Both the position numbers and the translations under genes were made by a program. From Pseudodesulfovibrio sp. 5S69 (GTDB lineage Bacteria > Desulfobacterota > Desulfovibrionia > Desulfovibrionales > Desulfovibrionaceae), in NCBI RefSeq assembly GCF_037094465.1, contig NZ_CP146609.1, positions 3,219,501-3,283,500 of the forward strand: 64,000 nt of DNA, given 5' to 3'. Of this stretch, positions 43,534 to 53,570 are shown one piece after another (position 1 is the first letter of the stretch; each line of letters starts with the position of its first letter). The notes under the pieces were generated by a model. The model searched no databases. It was given only the letters and a program-made list of their open reading frames with translations, and was not told where the DNA came from.

Positions 43534-45677
43534 AATATTCCGAGGAACTTCTTCCGCCCGGGCCCGGCGGACTCCGTCCCGCCCTCCCCGGACGACCTCT
43601 CCAGGGCCGAGCCCACGCCTTTGACCACGCTCTTCACCCCGCCGAGCACCGTGCCCACGGTATCGACCACCACGCCGCCCAGCGCCTTGACGTACTCCCG
43701 GACCGAGACCCAGTAGTGGGGCTTGTCGAGGGTCCCGGTCACATGGATGGGGACCATGACACCGATGAGGTCCTTGGACGCCTTGCCGCCCTGCCCCACG
43801 CCGGTGGGCACCAGCTTGGCCCGGACCATGTAGTCGATCTGGCGGTTGACCAGGGAGACCACGCCGTGGCCTTCGGCGCGCAGCCCCGGCGCCTTGACCT
43901 CCAAATCCTTGTTGGTCACCACGCCGTCCCGGATGGTCCCGGTGCCCTCGATGGAGCCGAACCGGGTGGAGCCGGTCCCGGCACCCTCCACCGTGCCCTG
44001 CCTGTCCCTGGCCGAGTGGGTTGACCGGGCCAGGCCGATCAGGTCCACGCCGGGAAACACGCCGTCGGACAATTTGAAGGAGAACTCGCCGCCCAGTGTG
44101 CCCAGGAGATCGCGCAGGCGCTCGCCCCGCGCTTGCAAAGAGGAATTGCAGTCCGCAATCCCGGCATATTCGGACTTGCCGGTCACGTCCCTGGCCAGCC
44201 CGGCCACGTCCAGGTGGACCGCCTCGGTGCGCACCGCGGCCACGGGCAGGCCCTGCCGGGCGTCCACCGTGCCGGTCAGCCTGAGGGTGCCGCCGTAGGC
44301 CTCGGCCGCAAGGGAATCGACGGTCACCAACCCGTCCGCACCCTTGGCCGACACGGCCACGTTGCTGAAATGCGCCCCGCCGAACGTCAGCCCGGCAACC
44401 TTCGCGTCCAGGCCGAAATCGAGCCGCCGGAGTACCCTGCCGGGCAGAACCGTGTCGTCCAGCATGCCGGACTTGGCCTGTACTCCGGACCCGCTCCCGT
44501 TTGCCGCGTGCTCCGGGGGCAGGTACCGGTCCATGTCCAGGTCGCCCACGTCCAGGTGCGCCGAGAACCGTGGCCACGCGCCGCCGCGTTCCACCGCCCC
44601 CCGGCCCACGATGCGCGTCCCGTCCACGGACAGCTCCACATCCTCCACGGACAACCGGCCGGGCTTGAAACGCACCCTGGCCGTGCCGCCCACTCCGGTC
44701 AGCGCCTTGGCGTCGCCGGTCTCCGGGACCACGGCCCCCAGGGCGCCGAGCACCGCGCGCAGGTCGGCCTGTTGCAGGGTCACGTCGGCCGAGGCCGCTT
44801 CGAGCCCGTCGGTCAGGCCCCGGATGGTGCCGTCCGCGAGCAGTGTGGCCCCGTAGGCCGAGCACTCGAACCCCGTGACCTGTGCCGTCTCCTTGTTGAA
44901 ATCCAGGGCCAGGGATTGAAAGGACAGGGTCCCGTCCAGCTTGCCGCCGGGAACGGACGCGCCCTCGGCCCGGATGGCGGCACGCATGTTCATGTGGCCG
45001 TACTGGCGTTCCGTCAGGTCCAGGGAGGACTGCCCCTCCATGGTCACCGTGCCCCGGACGTCCGGGTGGCGGCAGTCGAAATGCATGGACAACCTGACTG
45101 GAAAAAGCCCGCCCTTGCTGATCGCGCCCGTGGTCACGTCCAGGCTGCCCACAACGAAGCGGACATCCGCCTTGCGGTCATCCCAGGTCAGCTCGCCGCC
45201 GGTCACGGCCACGCCGGCCACGTCCAGGTCGAAGGACGTGCCGCCGCCCGCCTTGTCCGGCTCGCCCGATTTGCCGCCCACCAGGTCGTCCCAGTTGGCC
45301 CGGCCCTGTGCGTCGCGGCCCAGGTTCAGGACCGGCCCGTCCAGCTCCAGTTGCCCGAACCGGACCTTGCCCATAAGCAACGGCAAAAGGCGCACGGAAA
45401 CCCGGGCCGAACGCACCGAAACCATGGGTTCGGGCCCGAACCCGTCCGCATTGCTCAGGGAGAGCCCGCCCAGCGTCACGGCCAGGCCCGGGAAAAACGA
45501 CACCCCGATGTCGCCGTCGAAGGTCAGGGTCCTGCCCGTCTCGTCGCGCACGGCCCGGCTGATCCGTTCCTTGTAGTCGTTGGGATCGAAAACGGCCATG
45601 AAGACCACGGCCGCGACCACGAACAGGACCAGGCAGACGCCCAGGCCGATCAGCCCGAATTTCAGGAAGTTGCCCAT
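43530..45677 (-). CDS. AsmA family protein
   Basis: The 715-residue protein has an N-terminal membrane anchor (LIGLGVCLVLFVVAAVVFMA) followed by the AsmA-type stretch VFDPNDYKERISRAVRDETG and RTLTFDGDIGVSFFPGLAVT. Long repeated beta-rich segments (VRFGQLELDGPVLNLGRDAQ; LGGEFSFKLSDGVFPGVDL) fit the periplasmic groove of bridge-like lipid-transfer proteins. AsmA-like proteins act in phospholipid transport or outer-membrane homeostasis. It is downstream of merR on the minus strand. Confidence 0.85.
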   Translation of the reverse strand: MGNFLKFGLIGLGVCLVLFVVAAVVFMAVFDPNDYKERISRAVRDETGRTLTFDGDIGVSFFPGLAVTLGGLSLSNADGFGPEPMVSVRSARVSVRLLPLLMGKVRFGQLELDGPVLNLGRDAQGRANWDDLVGGKSGEPDKAGGGTSFDLDVAGVAVTGGELTWDDRKADVRFVVGSLDVTTGAISKGGLFPVRLSMHFDCRHPDVRGTVTMEGQSSLDLTERQYGHMNMRAAIRAEGASVPGGKLDGTLSFQSLALDFNKETAQVTGFECSAYGATLLADGTIRGLTDGLEAASADVTLQQADLRAVLGALGAVVPETGDAKALTGVGGTARVRFKPGRLSVEDVELSVDGTRIVGRGAVERGGAWPRFSAHLDVGDLDMDRYLPPEHAANGSGSGVQAKSGMLDDTVLPGRVLRRLDFGLDAKVAGLTFGGAHFSNVAVSAKGADGLVTVDSLAAEAYGGTLRLTGTVDARQGLPVAAVRTEAVHLDVAGLARDVTGKSEYAGIADCNSSLQARGERLRDLLGTLGGEFSFKLSDGVFPGVDLIGLARSTHSARDRQGTVEGAGTGSTRFGSIEGTGTIRDGVVTNKDLEVKAPGLRAEGHGVVSLVNRQIDYMVRAKLVPTGVGQGGKASKDLIGVMVPIHVTGTLDKPHYWVSVREYVKALGGVVVDTVGTVLGGVKSVVKGVGSALERSSGEGGTESAGPGRKKFLGIF

Positions 45678-45703
45678 GGTCCGCCCCTTTGCGGATGGTC
45701 CCG

Positions 45704-46012
45704 CTATCGTCTCAGGAGGTTTCGGATGGCCAGCAGCTCGTCATGCACCTCGGACAGGATGTCGCTGTGCTCGCGGCTGCGCAGTTTTTTCTTGGCCCCG
45801 TCGATGGTCAGCCCCTCGTCATACAGGAGCCGCTTTATCTCGCGGATGATTTCCAGGTGTTCTTCGGTGTACAGCCGCTGGCCGCTCTCCGTGCGGATGG
45901 GGTCGATCTCGTCGAACTCGCCCTCCCAAAAGCGGAGCACGTAGGTCTTGACCCCGATGGCCTTGGCCGCCTGCCCGATCTTGTACCGCTTGAATTCCTG
46001 TAAATCTTCCAT
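45704..46012 (-). CDS. MerR family regulator, pheT-linked type
   Basis: The 102-residue protein has a MerR winged helix (YKIGQAAKAIGVKTYVLRFW then TESGQRLYTEEHLEIIREIK) and a short helical tail without cysteines, so it is not a metal sensor of the classical kind. Small MerR proteins of this type are common after pheT or ihfA genes, and their targets are poorly known. It is separated from pheT by a terminator and a repeat, so it has its own promoter. Confidence 0.85.
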   Translation of the reverse strand: MEDLQEFKRYKIGQAAKAIGVKTYVLRFWEGEFDEIDPIRTESGQRLYTEEHLEIIREIKRLLYDEGLTIDGAKKKLRSREHSDILSEVHDELLAIRNLLRR

Positions 46013-46066
46013 CCCCTACGTCTATCAAATACCCCCGCCGCCTTCAACAACGTTTGGGGGAAAGAT

Positions 46067-46362
46067 GCCTCCGGCGGCCGGGAAGGGAAAGGGAACCCTT
46101 GAAAAGGGCTTCCCTTTCCCCTTCCCCCGGACTCTCATCCCCTATCCCTCCTGAAGCTTTTATTACCGCTTCGCGGATGGGCATGGCCCGAGAAAGCTCC
46201 CTCTTGAACTCCCGTACCAAAACGCCGCGAGACCGGCTCTACGAGTTCGGCGCCCACCATCCACATTCCCAGCAATATAGGCCCACATCCCGCCACCCAC
46301 GCCCCTGCCGAAGGCACACAAAAAGTTTGGGAGGGTCCAGGGCAGCGCCCCGGCCGCCGGAG
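46067..46362. repeat. Intergenic repeat pair in inverted orientation between merR and pheT
   Basis: The left half-unit starts GCCTCCGGCGGC (46067-46078), has a GGGAAAGGGAACCC-type hairpin, and ends at CGCTTCGCGG (46170-46179). The right half-unit (about 46320-46362) is inverted and ends GCCGCCGGAG. The intervening 140 bp codes for nothing recognisable. It fills most of the 416-bp gap. Confidence 0.75.
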
Positions 46363-46376
46363 ACATCTGCGCACGC

Positions 46377-46409
46377 AAAAAGGCCCCGTTCCTTTCGGAG
46401 CGGGGCCTT
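46377..46409 (-). terminator. Terminator of the thrS-to-pheT operon
   Basis: AAGGCCCCGTTCC and GGAGCGGGGCCTT form a strong stem with a TTTC loop. Five T residues follow on the minus strand. It lies about 20 bp after the pheT stop. Confidence 0.9.
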
Positions 46410-46428
46410 GGCATTGTCGTATTCGCGA

Positions 46429-48831
46429 CTAGAAACGGATGGGCAGGTTCTTTTCCAGTCCGTCCAGGATCTTTTTGTGTTCCTTGTCCACCTGCTTGTC
46501 CTTGAGGGTCTTGGTCGGCGAGCGGTAGGTCAGGCGGAAGGACAGGTTGCGTTCCTCCTCCTGGCCTTCGGGCACGAACTCGGCCACCAGTTCCACGGAC
46601 TCCAGGATATCCACGCCCGCGGACAGGATGGTCTCGCGGATGGCGTCGGCATGCAGGGTGACGGGGCCGATGACGGTCACGTCGCGGCGGCTGGGCGGGA
46701 AGACCGGCAGGGGCCGGAAGTCGATCTTGTGTGCGTCGACCATGTCGCGCAGGCCATCCAGGTTGAAATCGCCGAGCCAGACGTCCTTGCGGGCGTGGTA
46801 GTAGTCGGCCATTTCCTCACGGATCCGGCCGATGACGCCCACGGCCTCGCCGGACACGCTCACCTGCACGCAGGGCGTGAGGTAGGGATGCTCGCCTTCG
46901 GCCACGGTAAAGACCGGTTCTTCGAGCTTGAGGGTGTCGGTCAGCAGGTGCTCCACGTGGCCCTTGATATCCAGGTAGTCCACGTCGCCGTGGGCCCAGG
47001 GCCATTCCTCGGCGTGGCGCGGACCGTAGAGCAGGAGGCCCAGGCGGGTCTGTTCGCGGGTCTCGGTCTCGGAAGTCTCGTCGAAGACGAACTGCTTGGC
47101 CACCTCGAACAGGCGGATGTGGTTGTTGCCCTTGGCCAGATTATTCTTGAGCGTGTTGAGCAGGCCGGGGGCCAGCTCGGTGCGCATGACGTTCTGCTCT
47201 TCGGACAGGGGGTTGGCGATGAACACGCGGCCCGCTTCGGGCAGGTTGAGACGGTCGAGGTCGTCGGACCCGGTGAAGCTGTAGTTGATCGCCTCGTTCA
47301 GGCCCACGCCGCGGCCCCACAGCTTGATCCGCTTGTTGAAATCATAAACCGGGGTTCCGGCCACGCCTTCCAGGGACTTGGCCACCTTGGGCAGCACCGC
47401 CGGGATGCGGTCCAGGCCGTAGACGCGGCCCACTTCCTCATAGAGGTCCACCTCACGCTCGAGGTCGAGGCGGTGGGACGGGGTGTCCACGGTCCAGTTG
47501 TCCGGATTGGAATCGTCCACGGTGCAGCCTTCGAGCTCGAAGACCTTCTTGGCGAAGGCCGGTTCCAGGTCCAGGCCGAGCAGGGACATGCAGCGTTTAT
47601 GGCGGTAGCCGTGGGTGCGGTCCTGCCAGGGCCGGGGCTCGTTGGAGACCACGCCCTTCAGGACGGTGCCGCCGGAGGTCTCGGCCATGAGCTGGGCGGC
47701 GCGGTCGATGCAGAAGCGGTTGAGCTGCTGGTCCACGCCGCGCTCGAAGCGGTAGGACGCCTCGGACGGCAGGGCCAGGCGGCGGGCCGTCTTGCGGATG
47801 GTGCCGGGCCGGAACACGGCGGCCTCCAGGAGGACGTTGGTGGAACCGGCGTGCATTTCGGTATTGGAACCGCCCATGACGCCGGCCAGGCCCACGGCGC
47901 GCTTGCCGTCGCGGATGAGCAGGTCGTTGGCCGTGAGCGTGCGTTCCACGTCGTCCAGGGTGGTGAACTTCATGCCCTCTTCGGCCAGGGCCACGCGCAG
48001 GGTGGCGTCCTCGACCAGGTCGAGGTCGTAGGAGTGCATGGGCTGGCCCAGTTCGAACATGATGTAGTTGGTCACGTCCACGATGTTGGAGATGGGGCGC
48101 TGGCCCAAGGCGAGCAGCTTGAAGCGCATCCAGTCCGGGGCCTTGCGGGTCTCCACGCCCTTGATGACGCGGCCGTTGAAAAGCGGGCAGTACTCGGGGT
48201 CGTCGATCAGGATCGTGATCTCGTCGGCAGCGTTTCCGCCGCCTTCGACCAGGTTCAGTTCGGGCATGGTCAGGGGCAGGTCGAAGGCCAGAGCGGTCTC
48301 ACGGGCGAAACCGAGGATGGAAAGACAGTCGGCGCGGTTGGGGGTGATGTCGAAGTCGAAGACCACCCGCTCCAGATTCAGGGCGTCGACCAGCTTGTCG
48401 CCGACCTTGAGCGAATCGTCGAGAACCCAGATGCCCTCGTGGTCCTCGGAAAAGCCCAACTCGCGCTCGGAGCAGATCATGCCCATGGACTTGACGCCCC
48501 TGAGCTTGGCCTTCTTGATCTTCATGCCATCGGGCATGGTCGTGCCGACCATGGCCACGGGCACTTTCTGGCCCTTGTCCACGTTGGGCGCGCCGCACAC
48601 GATGGTCAGGGTCTCGGGACCGCCCACGTCCACAGTGCAGACCGACAGGTGGTCCGACTCGGGATGCGGCTCGCGCTCGGCCACAAAACCGACCACGATA
48701 TCCTTGACGGCCTCGAAGGGATCGGTGATGCCGTCCAGCTCGAGGCCGAGCATGGTCAACTTGTCCCCCAGGACCTGGATGTCCCCCTCATAGGGGACGA
48801 ATTCACGCAACCAATTCAAGCTAACTAACAT
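46429..48831 (-). CDS. pheT: Phenylalanyl-tRNA synthetase beta subunit
   Basis: PheT forms the alpha2-beta2 enzyme charging tRNA-Phe. The 800-residue protein starts MLVSLNWLREFVPYEG, has an EMAP-type tRNA-binding region (about 40-150, IVCGAPNVDKGQKVPVAMVG), the B3/B4 editing and B5 domains (TPNRADCLSILGFARETAL), the catalytic-like core, and the C-terminal anticodon domain (FPPSRRDVTVIGPVTLHADA). ATG 48831 is chosen because it gives the standard start; the ribosome binding site GGAGG is contributed by the adjacent repeat. It is the last gene of the operon. Confidence 0.97.
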   Translation of the reverse strand: MLVSLNWLREFVPYEGDIQVLGDKLTMLGLELDGITDPFEAVKDIVVGFVAEREPHPESDHLSVCTVDVGGPETLTIVCGAPNVDKGQKVPVAMVGTTMPDGMKIKKAKLRGVKSMGMICSERELGFSEDHEGIWVLDDSLKVGDKLVDALNLERVVFDFDITPNRADCLSILGFARETALAFDLPLTMPELNLVEGGGNAADEITILIDDPEYCPLFNGRVIKGVETRKAPDWMRFKLLALGQRPISNIVDVTNYIMFELGQPMHSYDLDLVEDATLRVALAEEGMKFTTLDDVERTLTANDLLIRDGKRAVGLAGVMGGSNTEMHAGSTNVLLEAAVFRPGTIRKTARRLALPSEASYRFERGVDQQLNRFCIDRAAQLMAETSGGTVLKGVVSNEPRPWQDRTHGYRHKRCMSLLGLDLEPAFAKKVFELEGCTVDDSNPDNWTVDTPSHRLDLEREVDLYEEVGRVYGLDRIPAVLPKVAKSLEGVAGTPVYDFNKRIKLWGRGVGLNEAINYSFTGSDDLDRLNLPEAGRVFIANPLSEEQNVMRTELAPGLLNTLKNNLAKGNNHIRLFEVAKQFVFDETSETETREQTRLGLLLYGPRHAEEWPWAHGDVDYLDIKGHVEHLLTDTLKLEEPVFTVAEGEHPYLTPCVQVSVSGEAVGVIGRIREEMADYYHARKDVWLGDFNLDGLRDMVDAHKIDFRPLPVFPPSRRDVTVIGPVTLHADAIRETILSAGVDILESVELVAEFVPEGQEEERNLSFRLTYRSPTKTLKDKQVDKEHKKILDGLEKNLPIRF

Positions 48832-48835
48832 GAGT

Positions 48836-48945
48836 GCCTCCGGCGGCCGGGGAGGGAGAGGGAACCCTTGCAAAGGGCTTCCCTCTCCTTCCCCGGACCT
48901 CATCCCTTCTCCCTCCTGAACTTTTTGGTGCGCTTCGCGCAAGTC
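48836..48945. repeat. Intergenic repeat half-unit between pheS and pheT
   Basis: It runs from GCCTCCGGCGGC (48836-48847) through a GGGAGAGGGAACCC/GGGCTTCCCTCTCC hairpin to the terminal GCGCTTCGCGC motif. Its outer end, read on the minus strand, is GCCGCCGGAGGC placed 4 nt before the pheT start. Confidence 0.8.
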
Positions 48946-49050
48946 GGAAGGGAGTGGAAAAGTTGTCTTCGTAAGGGGTGAACTCGGTGGAGTTCAGTAT
49001 GTCAACGGGGCACGCGGGAAGGCTCGCGCCCTCCCGTGGCGCCACAAAAT

Positions 49051-50103
49051 CTAGGCGAACTGTTCCAGGAAACGGACGTCGTTCTCGAAGAACATGCGCA
49101 AGTCGTCGATGCCGTACTTGAGCATGGCCATGCGCTCGACGCCGAGCCCGAAGGCAAAGCCCGTGTAGACCTCGGGGTCGTAGCCCACCGACTTGAACAC
49201 GTTGGGATCGACCATGCCGCAGCCCAGAATCTCCACCCAGCCGGTGCCCTTGCAGACACGGCAGGTCTTGCCGTCCATCTCGCCCTTGCCGCCGCACACG
49301 GCGCAGGAGATGTCCACCTCGGCGCTGGGTTCGGTGAACGGGAAGAAGCTCGGGCGGAAGCGGACCTCGGTCCTGGGACCGAAAACCTTACGCACGAACA
49401 CGGTCAGGGTTCCGCGCAGGTCGCCCATGGACACGTTTTTGTCGACCAGCAGCCCCTCGATCTGGTGGAACATGGGGGTGTGGGTCAGGTCCGAGTCGCG
49501 GCGGTAGACCTTGCCCGGCGCGATGATCGCCACCGGCGGCTTCTGCTTGAGCATGGTCCGGATCTGCATGCCGGAGGTATGGGTCCGCAGAACGATGTTG
49601 TCCGACATGTACAGGGTGTCCTGCATGTCCCGGGCCGGGTGGTCCGGGGGCATGTTCAGGGCCTCGAAGTTATGCCAGTCGTTCTCGACCTCGGGTCCGG
49701 CGGCGTGCTCGAAGCCGAGTCCGACCAGAACAGAGGCGATTTCGTCCATGACCAGGGTCACGGGGTGCAGGGAACCGGCCCACGGCTTGCGGCCCGGCAT
49801 GGAGGGATCAAAGCGCGACAGGGCCTGCCCCGCCTCGGCGGCGTGCAGCGCGGCCTCCCAACCGTCGATCAGGCCGGTGATGGCCTGCTTGACCTCGTTG
49901 GCCTTCTTGCCCGCGGCGGGCTTGTCGGCGTTGTCGAGCTTGCCGAGCCTGCCCATGATCTGGGCGAGCTTGCCCTTCCGGCCCAGGAACTCGATGCGGA
50001 GTTCCTCCAGTTCCTTTAACGAACAAGCCTGGCCCTTGCGCGATGCGCAATCCTGGGCCAGGCTGTCGAGTCCTTCCAGGAAGGACTTCAATTCACTACT
50101 CAC
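49051..50103 (-). CDS. pheS: Phenylalanyl-tRNA synthetase alpha subunit
   Basis: PheS is the catalytic subunit. The 350-residue protein has an N-terminal coiled-coil ([20 protein letters not shown]), class II motif 1 ([20 protein letters not shown]), motif 2 ([20 protein letters not shown]) and motif 3 ([20 protein letters not shown]). [19 protein letters not shown] insert with four cysteines looks like a zinc knuckle and is found in some PheS proteins. It starts 3 nt after the rplT stop. Confidence 0.97.
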   Translation of the reverse strand: MSSELKSFLEGLDSLAQDCASRKGQACSLKELEELRIEFLGRKGKLAQIMGRLGKLDNADKPAAGKKANEVKQAITGLIDGWEAALHAAEAGQALSRFDPSMPGRKPWAGSLHPVTLVMDEIASVLVGLGFEHAAGPEVENDWHNFEALNMPPDHPARDMQDTLYMSDNIVLRTHTSGMQIRTMLKQKPPVAIIAPGKVYRRDSDLTHTPMFHQIEGLLVDKNVSMGDLRGTLTVFVRKVFGPRTEVRFRPSFFPFTEPSAEVDISCAVCGGKGEMDGKTCRVCKGTGWVEILGCGMVDPNVFKSVGYDPEVYTGFAFGLGVERMAMLKYGIDDLRMFFENDVRFLEQFA

Positions 50104-50106
50104 GAT

Positions 50107-50460
50107 CTAGCTCACTTTGGCCTTGGCTGCCTCTGCGATCTTGGCGAACACCTGCGGGTCGCGCACTGCCATATCCGCCAGAACCTTGCGGTTCAGCTCG
50201 ATGCCGGCCTTCTTCAGGCCGTCCATCAGACGGCTGTAGGACATGCCGTTGATGCGGGCGGCGGCGTTGATGCGCATGATCCACAGCTTGCGGAACTCGC
50301 GCTTCTTGCGTTTGCGGTCCTTGTAGGAATGGCACAGGGCCTTTTCGACGCGCTCACGGGCGGTGCGGTACAGGCGGGAACCCGCTCCGCGGTAGCCCTT
50401 GGCCATTTTCAGATATTTGTTGTGACGCCGCTTGGCGGCAACTCCACGCTTTACTCTCAT
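50107..50460 (-). CDS. rplT: Ribosomal protein L20
   Basis: The 117-residue basic protein matches L20: [60 protein letters not shown] and [25 protein letters not shown] lies 8 nt before the ATG. A 180-bp gap separates it from rpmI, longer than the other junctions in this string, and could contain regulatory RNA. Confidence 0.98.
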   Translation of the reverse strand: MRVKRGVAAKRRHNKYLKMAKGYRGAGSRLYRTARERVEKALCHSYKDRKRKKREFRKLWIMRINAAARINGMSYSRLMDGLKKAGIELNRKVLADMAVRDPQVFAKIAEAAKAKVS

Positions 50461-50640
50461 GGTAAAACCTCCATCGCTTTTACCTCCCGGGCCGGACGGA
50501 CTCCCCCGGCGAGGTGGATTGCTTTATAGGTTGAAAGGGATCAACGGGCATCTCGTCTGGGCGCAACCGGCGTACGTGCGAGTCGGGGCCGTTCCCCGCC
50601 TCTCTTGTGACGCCGCCGGATGGCCGTATCAGGCGGATTG

Positions 50641-50838
50641 CTAGCCGTTGGGCAACTGACGACGGACAGCCTTCATGTTCGCGCCGTCCACGGTGGTGGA
50701 CTGGCCGAGCCGACGCTTTCTCTTGGCATTCTTCTTGGTCAGAATGTGCCGGAGATTCTTGCGGCGGCGCTTGAACTTGCCGGTCGCGGTCTTGGAAAAC
50801 CGCTTGGCGGCTGCGCGGCGGGTTTTGATCTTGGGCAT
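50641..50838 (-). CDS. rpmI: Ribosomal protein L35
   Basis: The 65-residue protein is L35: [40 protein letters not shown] and [20 protein letters not shown]. It is very basic and in its universal place between infC and rplT. GGAGGATACT lies before the ATG. Confidence 0.98.
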   Translation of the reverse strand: MPKIKTRRAAAKRFSKTATGKFKRRRKNLRHILTKKNAKRKRRLGQSTTVDGANMKAVRRQLPNG

Positions 50839-50880
50839 AGTATCCTCCTAGAATGGGACCAAAGGCCCCTTCTCAAGTCT

Positions 50881-51411
50881 CTATTTTTTCACCGGAGCGA
50901 GCATCATCGTCATGGTCCGTCCTTCCGACATGGGCTTGCTCTCGACTTTGGCTAAATCCTGCGTGTCCACGACGACCCGTTCGAGCATGGCCAGCCCGCG
51001 GTCCTTGTGGACGATCTCGCGTCCCCGGAAGAAGATGGTCACCTTGCAGCGGTCGCCGCCTTCCAGGAACTTTACAATTTGTTTGAGCTTGGTCTGGTAA
51101 TCGTGCTCGTCGGTCTTGGGCCGGAATTTGACTTCCTTGATCTTGATTACGGTCTGCTTCTTCTTCGCTTCCTGCAGCTTCTTCTGCTGCTGGTACTTGA
51201 ATTTGCCGTAATCCATGATCTTGCAGACAGGCGGGTCGGCGTTGGGCGCGACCTCCACAAGATCGAGGCCCTTCTCCCGGGCGCGATCAAGCGCGTCACG
51301 GGTTGCCATTACACCGAGCTGCTCACCGTCGTCGTCCACGACCCGCACCTTGGGGATGCGGATTCTCTCGTTCCGCCGGACCAGGTCTTCCCTCTTCTGG
51401 TCCCGGCGCAT
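50881..51411 (-). CDS. infC: Translation initiation factor IF-3
   Basis: IF-3 checks start-codon pairing on the 30S subunit. The 176-residue protein has RRNERIRIPKVRVVDDDGEQ, the PVCKIMDYGKFKYQQQKK motif at the domain junction, and the C-terminal RCKVTIFFRGREIVHKDRG. The start is ATG 51411, one base after the thrS stop, so the two are translationally linked. It therefore does not use the AUU start known for enterobacterial infC, unless the true start lies inside thrS. Confidence 0.96.
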   Translation of the reverse strand: MRRDQKREDLVRRNERIRIPKVRVVDDDGEQLGVMATRDALDRAREKGLDLVEVAPNADPPVCKIMDYGKFKYQQQKKLQEAKKKQTVIKIKEVKFRPKTDEHDYQTKLKQIVKFLEGGDRCKVTIFFRGREIVHKDRGLAMLERVVVDTQDLAKVESKPMSEGRTMTMMLAPVKK

Positions 51412-51412
51412 G

Positions 51413-53374
51413 TTACCCCGAAAAGCTATAGCTCATTCCTCCTGCTTTGAAGGGCGCCTTTGCAGCATCAAGAATCAACTGCGCGGCTTCCTCCAGTGTC
51501 ACCATCCCGGGGTCTTCTCCGTCTCGTGAACGGATATTGACGCACCCGGCCTCAACCTCTTTGTCACCGATTACCAACATGTACGGGATCTTCTCGACCT
51601 GAGCTTCCCGTATCTTGTAGCCGAGCTTCTCGTTGCGGGTATCCGCTTCGACGCGGATCCCCTTGGAAACGAGGAAGTCCTCGGCTTTCTTTACGAAATC
51701 TGCTTGTGCATCGGTCACGTTCAGCAAACGTGCCTGCACGGGCGCCAGCCAGACAGGATACGCACCAGCGCAGTGCTCCGTCAAGACGCCGATGAAGCGT
51801 TCGATGGAGCCGAGCATGGCGCGATGGATCATCACGGGCCTGTGCCTCTCACCGTCCTCGCCCACATATACTATGTCAAAGCGCTCTGGCAAGGTGAAAT
51901 CCACTTGAATTGTGCCGCATTGCCAGCTCCGACCGATGGAGTCGCGCAGGTGGAAATCGATCTTCGGGCCGTAGAACGCGCCGTCGCCTTCGTTGATGGC
52001 GTACGGCATGCCCGATTTGTCGAGGGCCTGACGCAGCCCCTCGGTGGCCAGCTCCCAGTCCGCGTCCGAGCCGATGGACTTCTCCGGACGGGTGGACAGC
52101 TCCACGTCGAACTCGTAGTCGAACAGGGCGTAGATGTCCTGGTAGAACTTGATCAGGTTGAGGATTTCCTCCTCCACCTGATCCGGGCGGCAGATGAGGT
52201 GCGCATCGTCCTGGGTGAAGGTGCGCACGCGCATGAGCCCGTGGAGCACACCGGACTTCTCGTGGCGGTGGACCACGCCCAGCTCGAAGTAGCGCTGGGG
52301 CAGGTCGCGGTAGCTCATGATCTTCCGCTTATAGATGATCATGTGCGCCAGGCAGTTCATGGGCTTGATGCCGTAGGCCTGCTCGTCGATCTCCGTGAAA
52401 TACATGTTCTCGCGGTAGTTGTCGTAGTGGCCGGACTTCTCCCACAACTCCCGCTTGAGGATGATCGGGCCCTGGACCAACTGGTAGCCGCGCTTGAGGT
52501 GCTCCTTGCGCTCGAAATCCTCAAGGATGGCGCGCAGGAGCATACCGCGCGGGTGCCACAGGGACATGCCCGGACCGACCTCGTCGCTGAACGAGAACAG
52601 GTCGAGTTGCTTGCCGAGCTTACGGTGGTCGCGCTTCTTGGCCTCTTCCAGGCGGGCCAGGTGCTTCTTCAGGGCCTTGGGGTCCTGCCAGGCGGTGCCG
52701 TAGATGCGCTGCAACTGCTTGTTCTTCTCGTCACCGCGCCAGTAGGCCCCGGCCACGGAGAGCAGCTTGAAGGCCTTGATCTGGCCGGTGCGGGCCACGT
52801 GCGGCCCCCGGCACAGGTCGGCGAAGTCGCCGTGCGTGTAGATGGAAAATTCGTCGCCGCCCAGGTCGTCCATGATCTCGGACTTGTAGGTCTCGCCCTT
52901 GGCCTCGAACAGTTTCTTGGCCTCGGCCTTGGACATGACCGTGCGCGTGAACTCCTTGTTCGCGCCCACCGAGGAGAGCATCTCCTTCTCGATGGCCTCC
53001 AGGTCCTCGGGCGTGAACGGGCGCTCGTAGTCGAAGTCGTAGTAGAACCCGTCGGTGATGGACGGGCCGATGGTCACCTTGGCGGTGGGAAACAGCTTCT
53101 TGACGGCCTCGGCCATGACGTGGGCCGCGGAATGGCGGATGATGCCGAGCCCCTCCTCGCTGTCCGCGAAGACGGGCTCGATGGTAGTGCAGGTCTCGGT
53201 AACGGGAGTGGAAAGGTCCACGATCGCATCGCCGCACCGGGCGGCCACGACGTTCTTGAACTGTTTCTTGGACAGCCCTTCCTGGAGGACGTCGGCGCAG
53301 GAGGCGCCGTCGGCCGCTTCAACCTGTTTACCGGAGATTTCTACCAACACTTCATCTCTCCCTTGTCCGACCAT
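51413..53374 (-). CDS. thrS: Threonyl-tRNA synthetase
   Basis: The 653-residue enzyme has the N-terminal TGS domain (from VLVEISGKQVEAADGASCAD), the editing domain with HSAAHVMAEAVKKLFP and GDFADLCRGPHVARTGQ, the class II core (YRDLPQRYFELGVVHRHEKS; GRSWQCGTIQVDFTLPERFD), and the anticodon-binding domain with AYPVWLAPVQARL. ATG 53374 is chosen over far-upstream ATG 53527 because the protein then begins at the TGS domain and AAAGG precedes it. It heads the thrS-infC-rpmI-rplT-pheS-pheT operon. Confidence 0.97.
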   Translation of the reverse strand: MVGQGRDEVLVEISGKQVEAADGASCADVLQEGLSKKQFKNVVAARCGDAIVDLSTPVTETCTTIEPVFADSEEGLGIIRHSAAHVMAEAVKKLFPTAKVTIGPSITDGFYYDFDYERPFTPEDLEAIEKEMLSSVGANKEFTRTVMSKAEAKKLFEAKGETYKSEIMDDLGGDEFSIYTHGDFADLCRGPHVARTGQIKAFKLLSVAGAYWRGDEKNKQLQRIYGTAWQDPKALKKHLARLEEAKKRDHRKLGKQLDLFSFSDEVGPGMSLWHPRGMLLRAILEDFERKEHLKRGYQLVQGPIILKRELWEKSGHYDNYRENMYFTEIDEQAYGIKPMNCLAHMIIYKRKIMSYRDLPQRYFELGVVHRHEKSGVLHGLMRVRTFTQDDAHLICRPDQVEEEILNLIKFYQDIYALFDYEFDVELSTRPEKSIGSDADWELATEGLRQALDKSGMPYAINEGDGAFYGPKIDFHLRDSIGRSWQCGTIQVDFTLPERFDIVYVGEDGERHRPVMIHRAMLGSIERFIGVLTEHCAGAYPVWLAPVQARLLNVTDAQADFVKKAEDFLVSKGIRVEADTRNEKLGYKIREAQVEKIPYMLVIGDKEVEAGCVNIRSRDGEDPGMVTLEEAAQLILDAAKAPFKAGGMSYSFSG

Positions 53375-53524
53375 GGCCGGAACCTTTAGGCGCGCCGTAT
53401 CATTGCGCCGTGAAACACCTGATCCGATCCGCCGGAGCGGTTCGCGTTCGACTCCGTACAAGGTAGGAACGGAACCGTGGGCCGTCAATGCGGAGACTGC
53501 CCGGACCGGCGTTTTCGCTTCAAC

Positions 53525-53560
53525 CAAAAAATGGAAGGGAGGCCACTAGGCCTCCCTTCC
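53525..53560 (-). terminator. Terminator of the tRNA-Val transcript
   Basis: GGAAGGGAGGCC and GGCCTCCCTTCC form a 12-bp stem with a 4-nt loop, followed on the minus strand by ATTTTTTGG. It separates tRNA-Val from thrS. Confidence 0.9.
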
Positions 53561-53570
53561 GGGGATGTTC

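Noticed and set aside
45704..46012. MerR as a mercury-resistance regulator linked to hgcAB
   Set aside because: It lacks the Hg-binding cysteines of MerR, has no mer genes nearby and belongs to the small MerR type found beside pheT.
46054..48828. 924-codon plus-strand open frame opposite pheT
   Set aside because: It is antisense to PheT and begins inside a repeat element; its product is low-complexity.
53375..53525. T-box or attenuator leader for thrS
   Set aside because: I looked for a threonine-codon leader peptide or a T-box sequence and saw neither; the strong hairpin here belongs to the tRNA-Val transcript.
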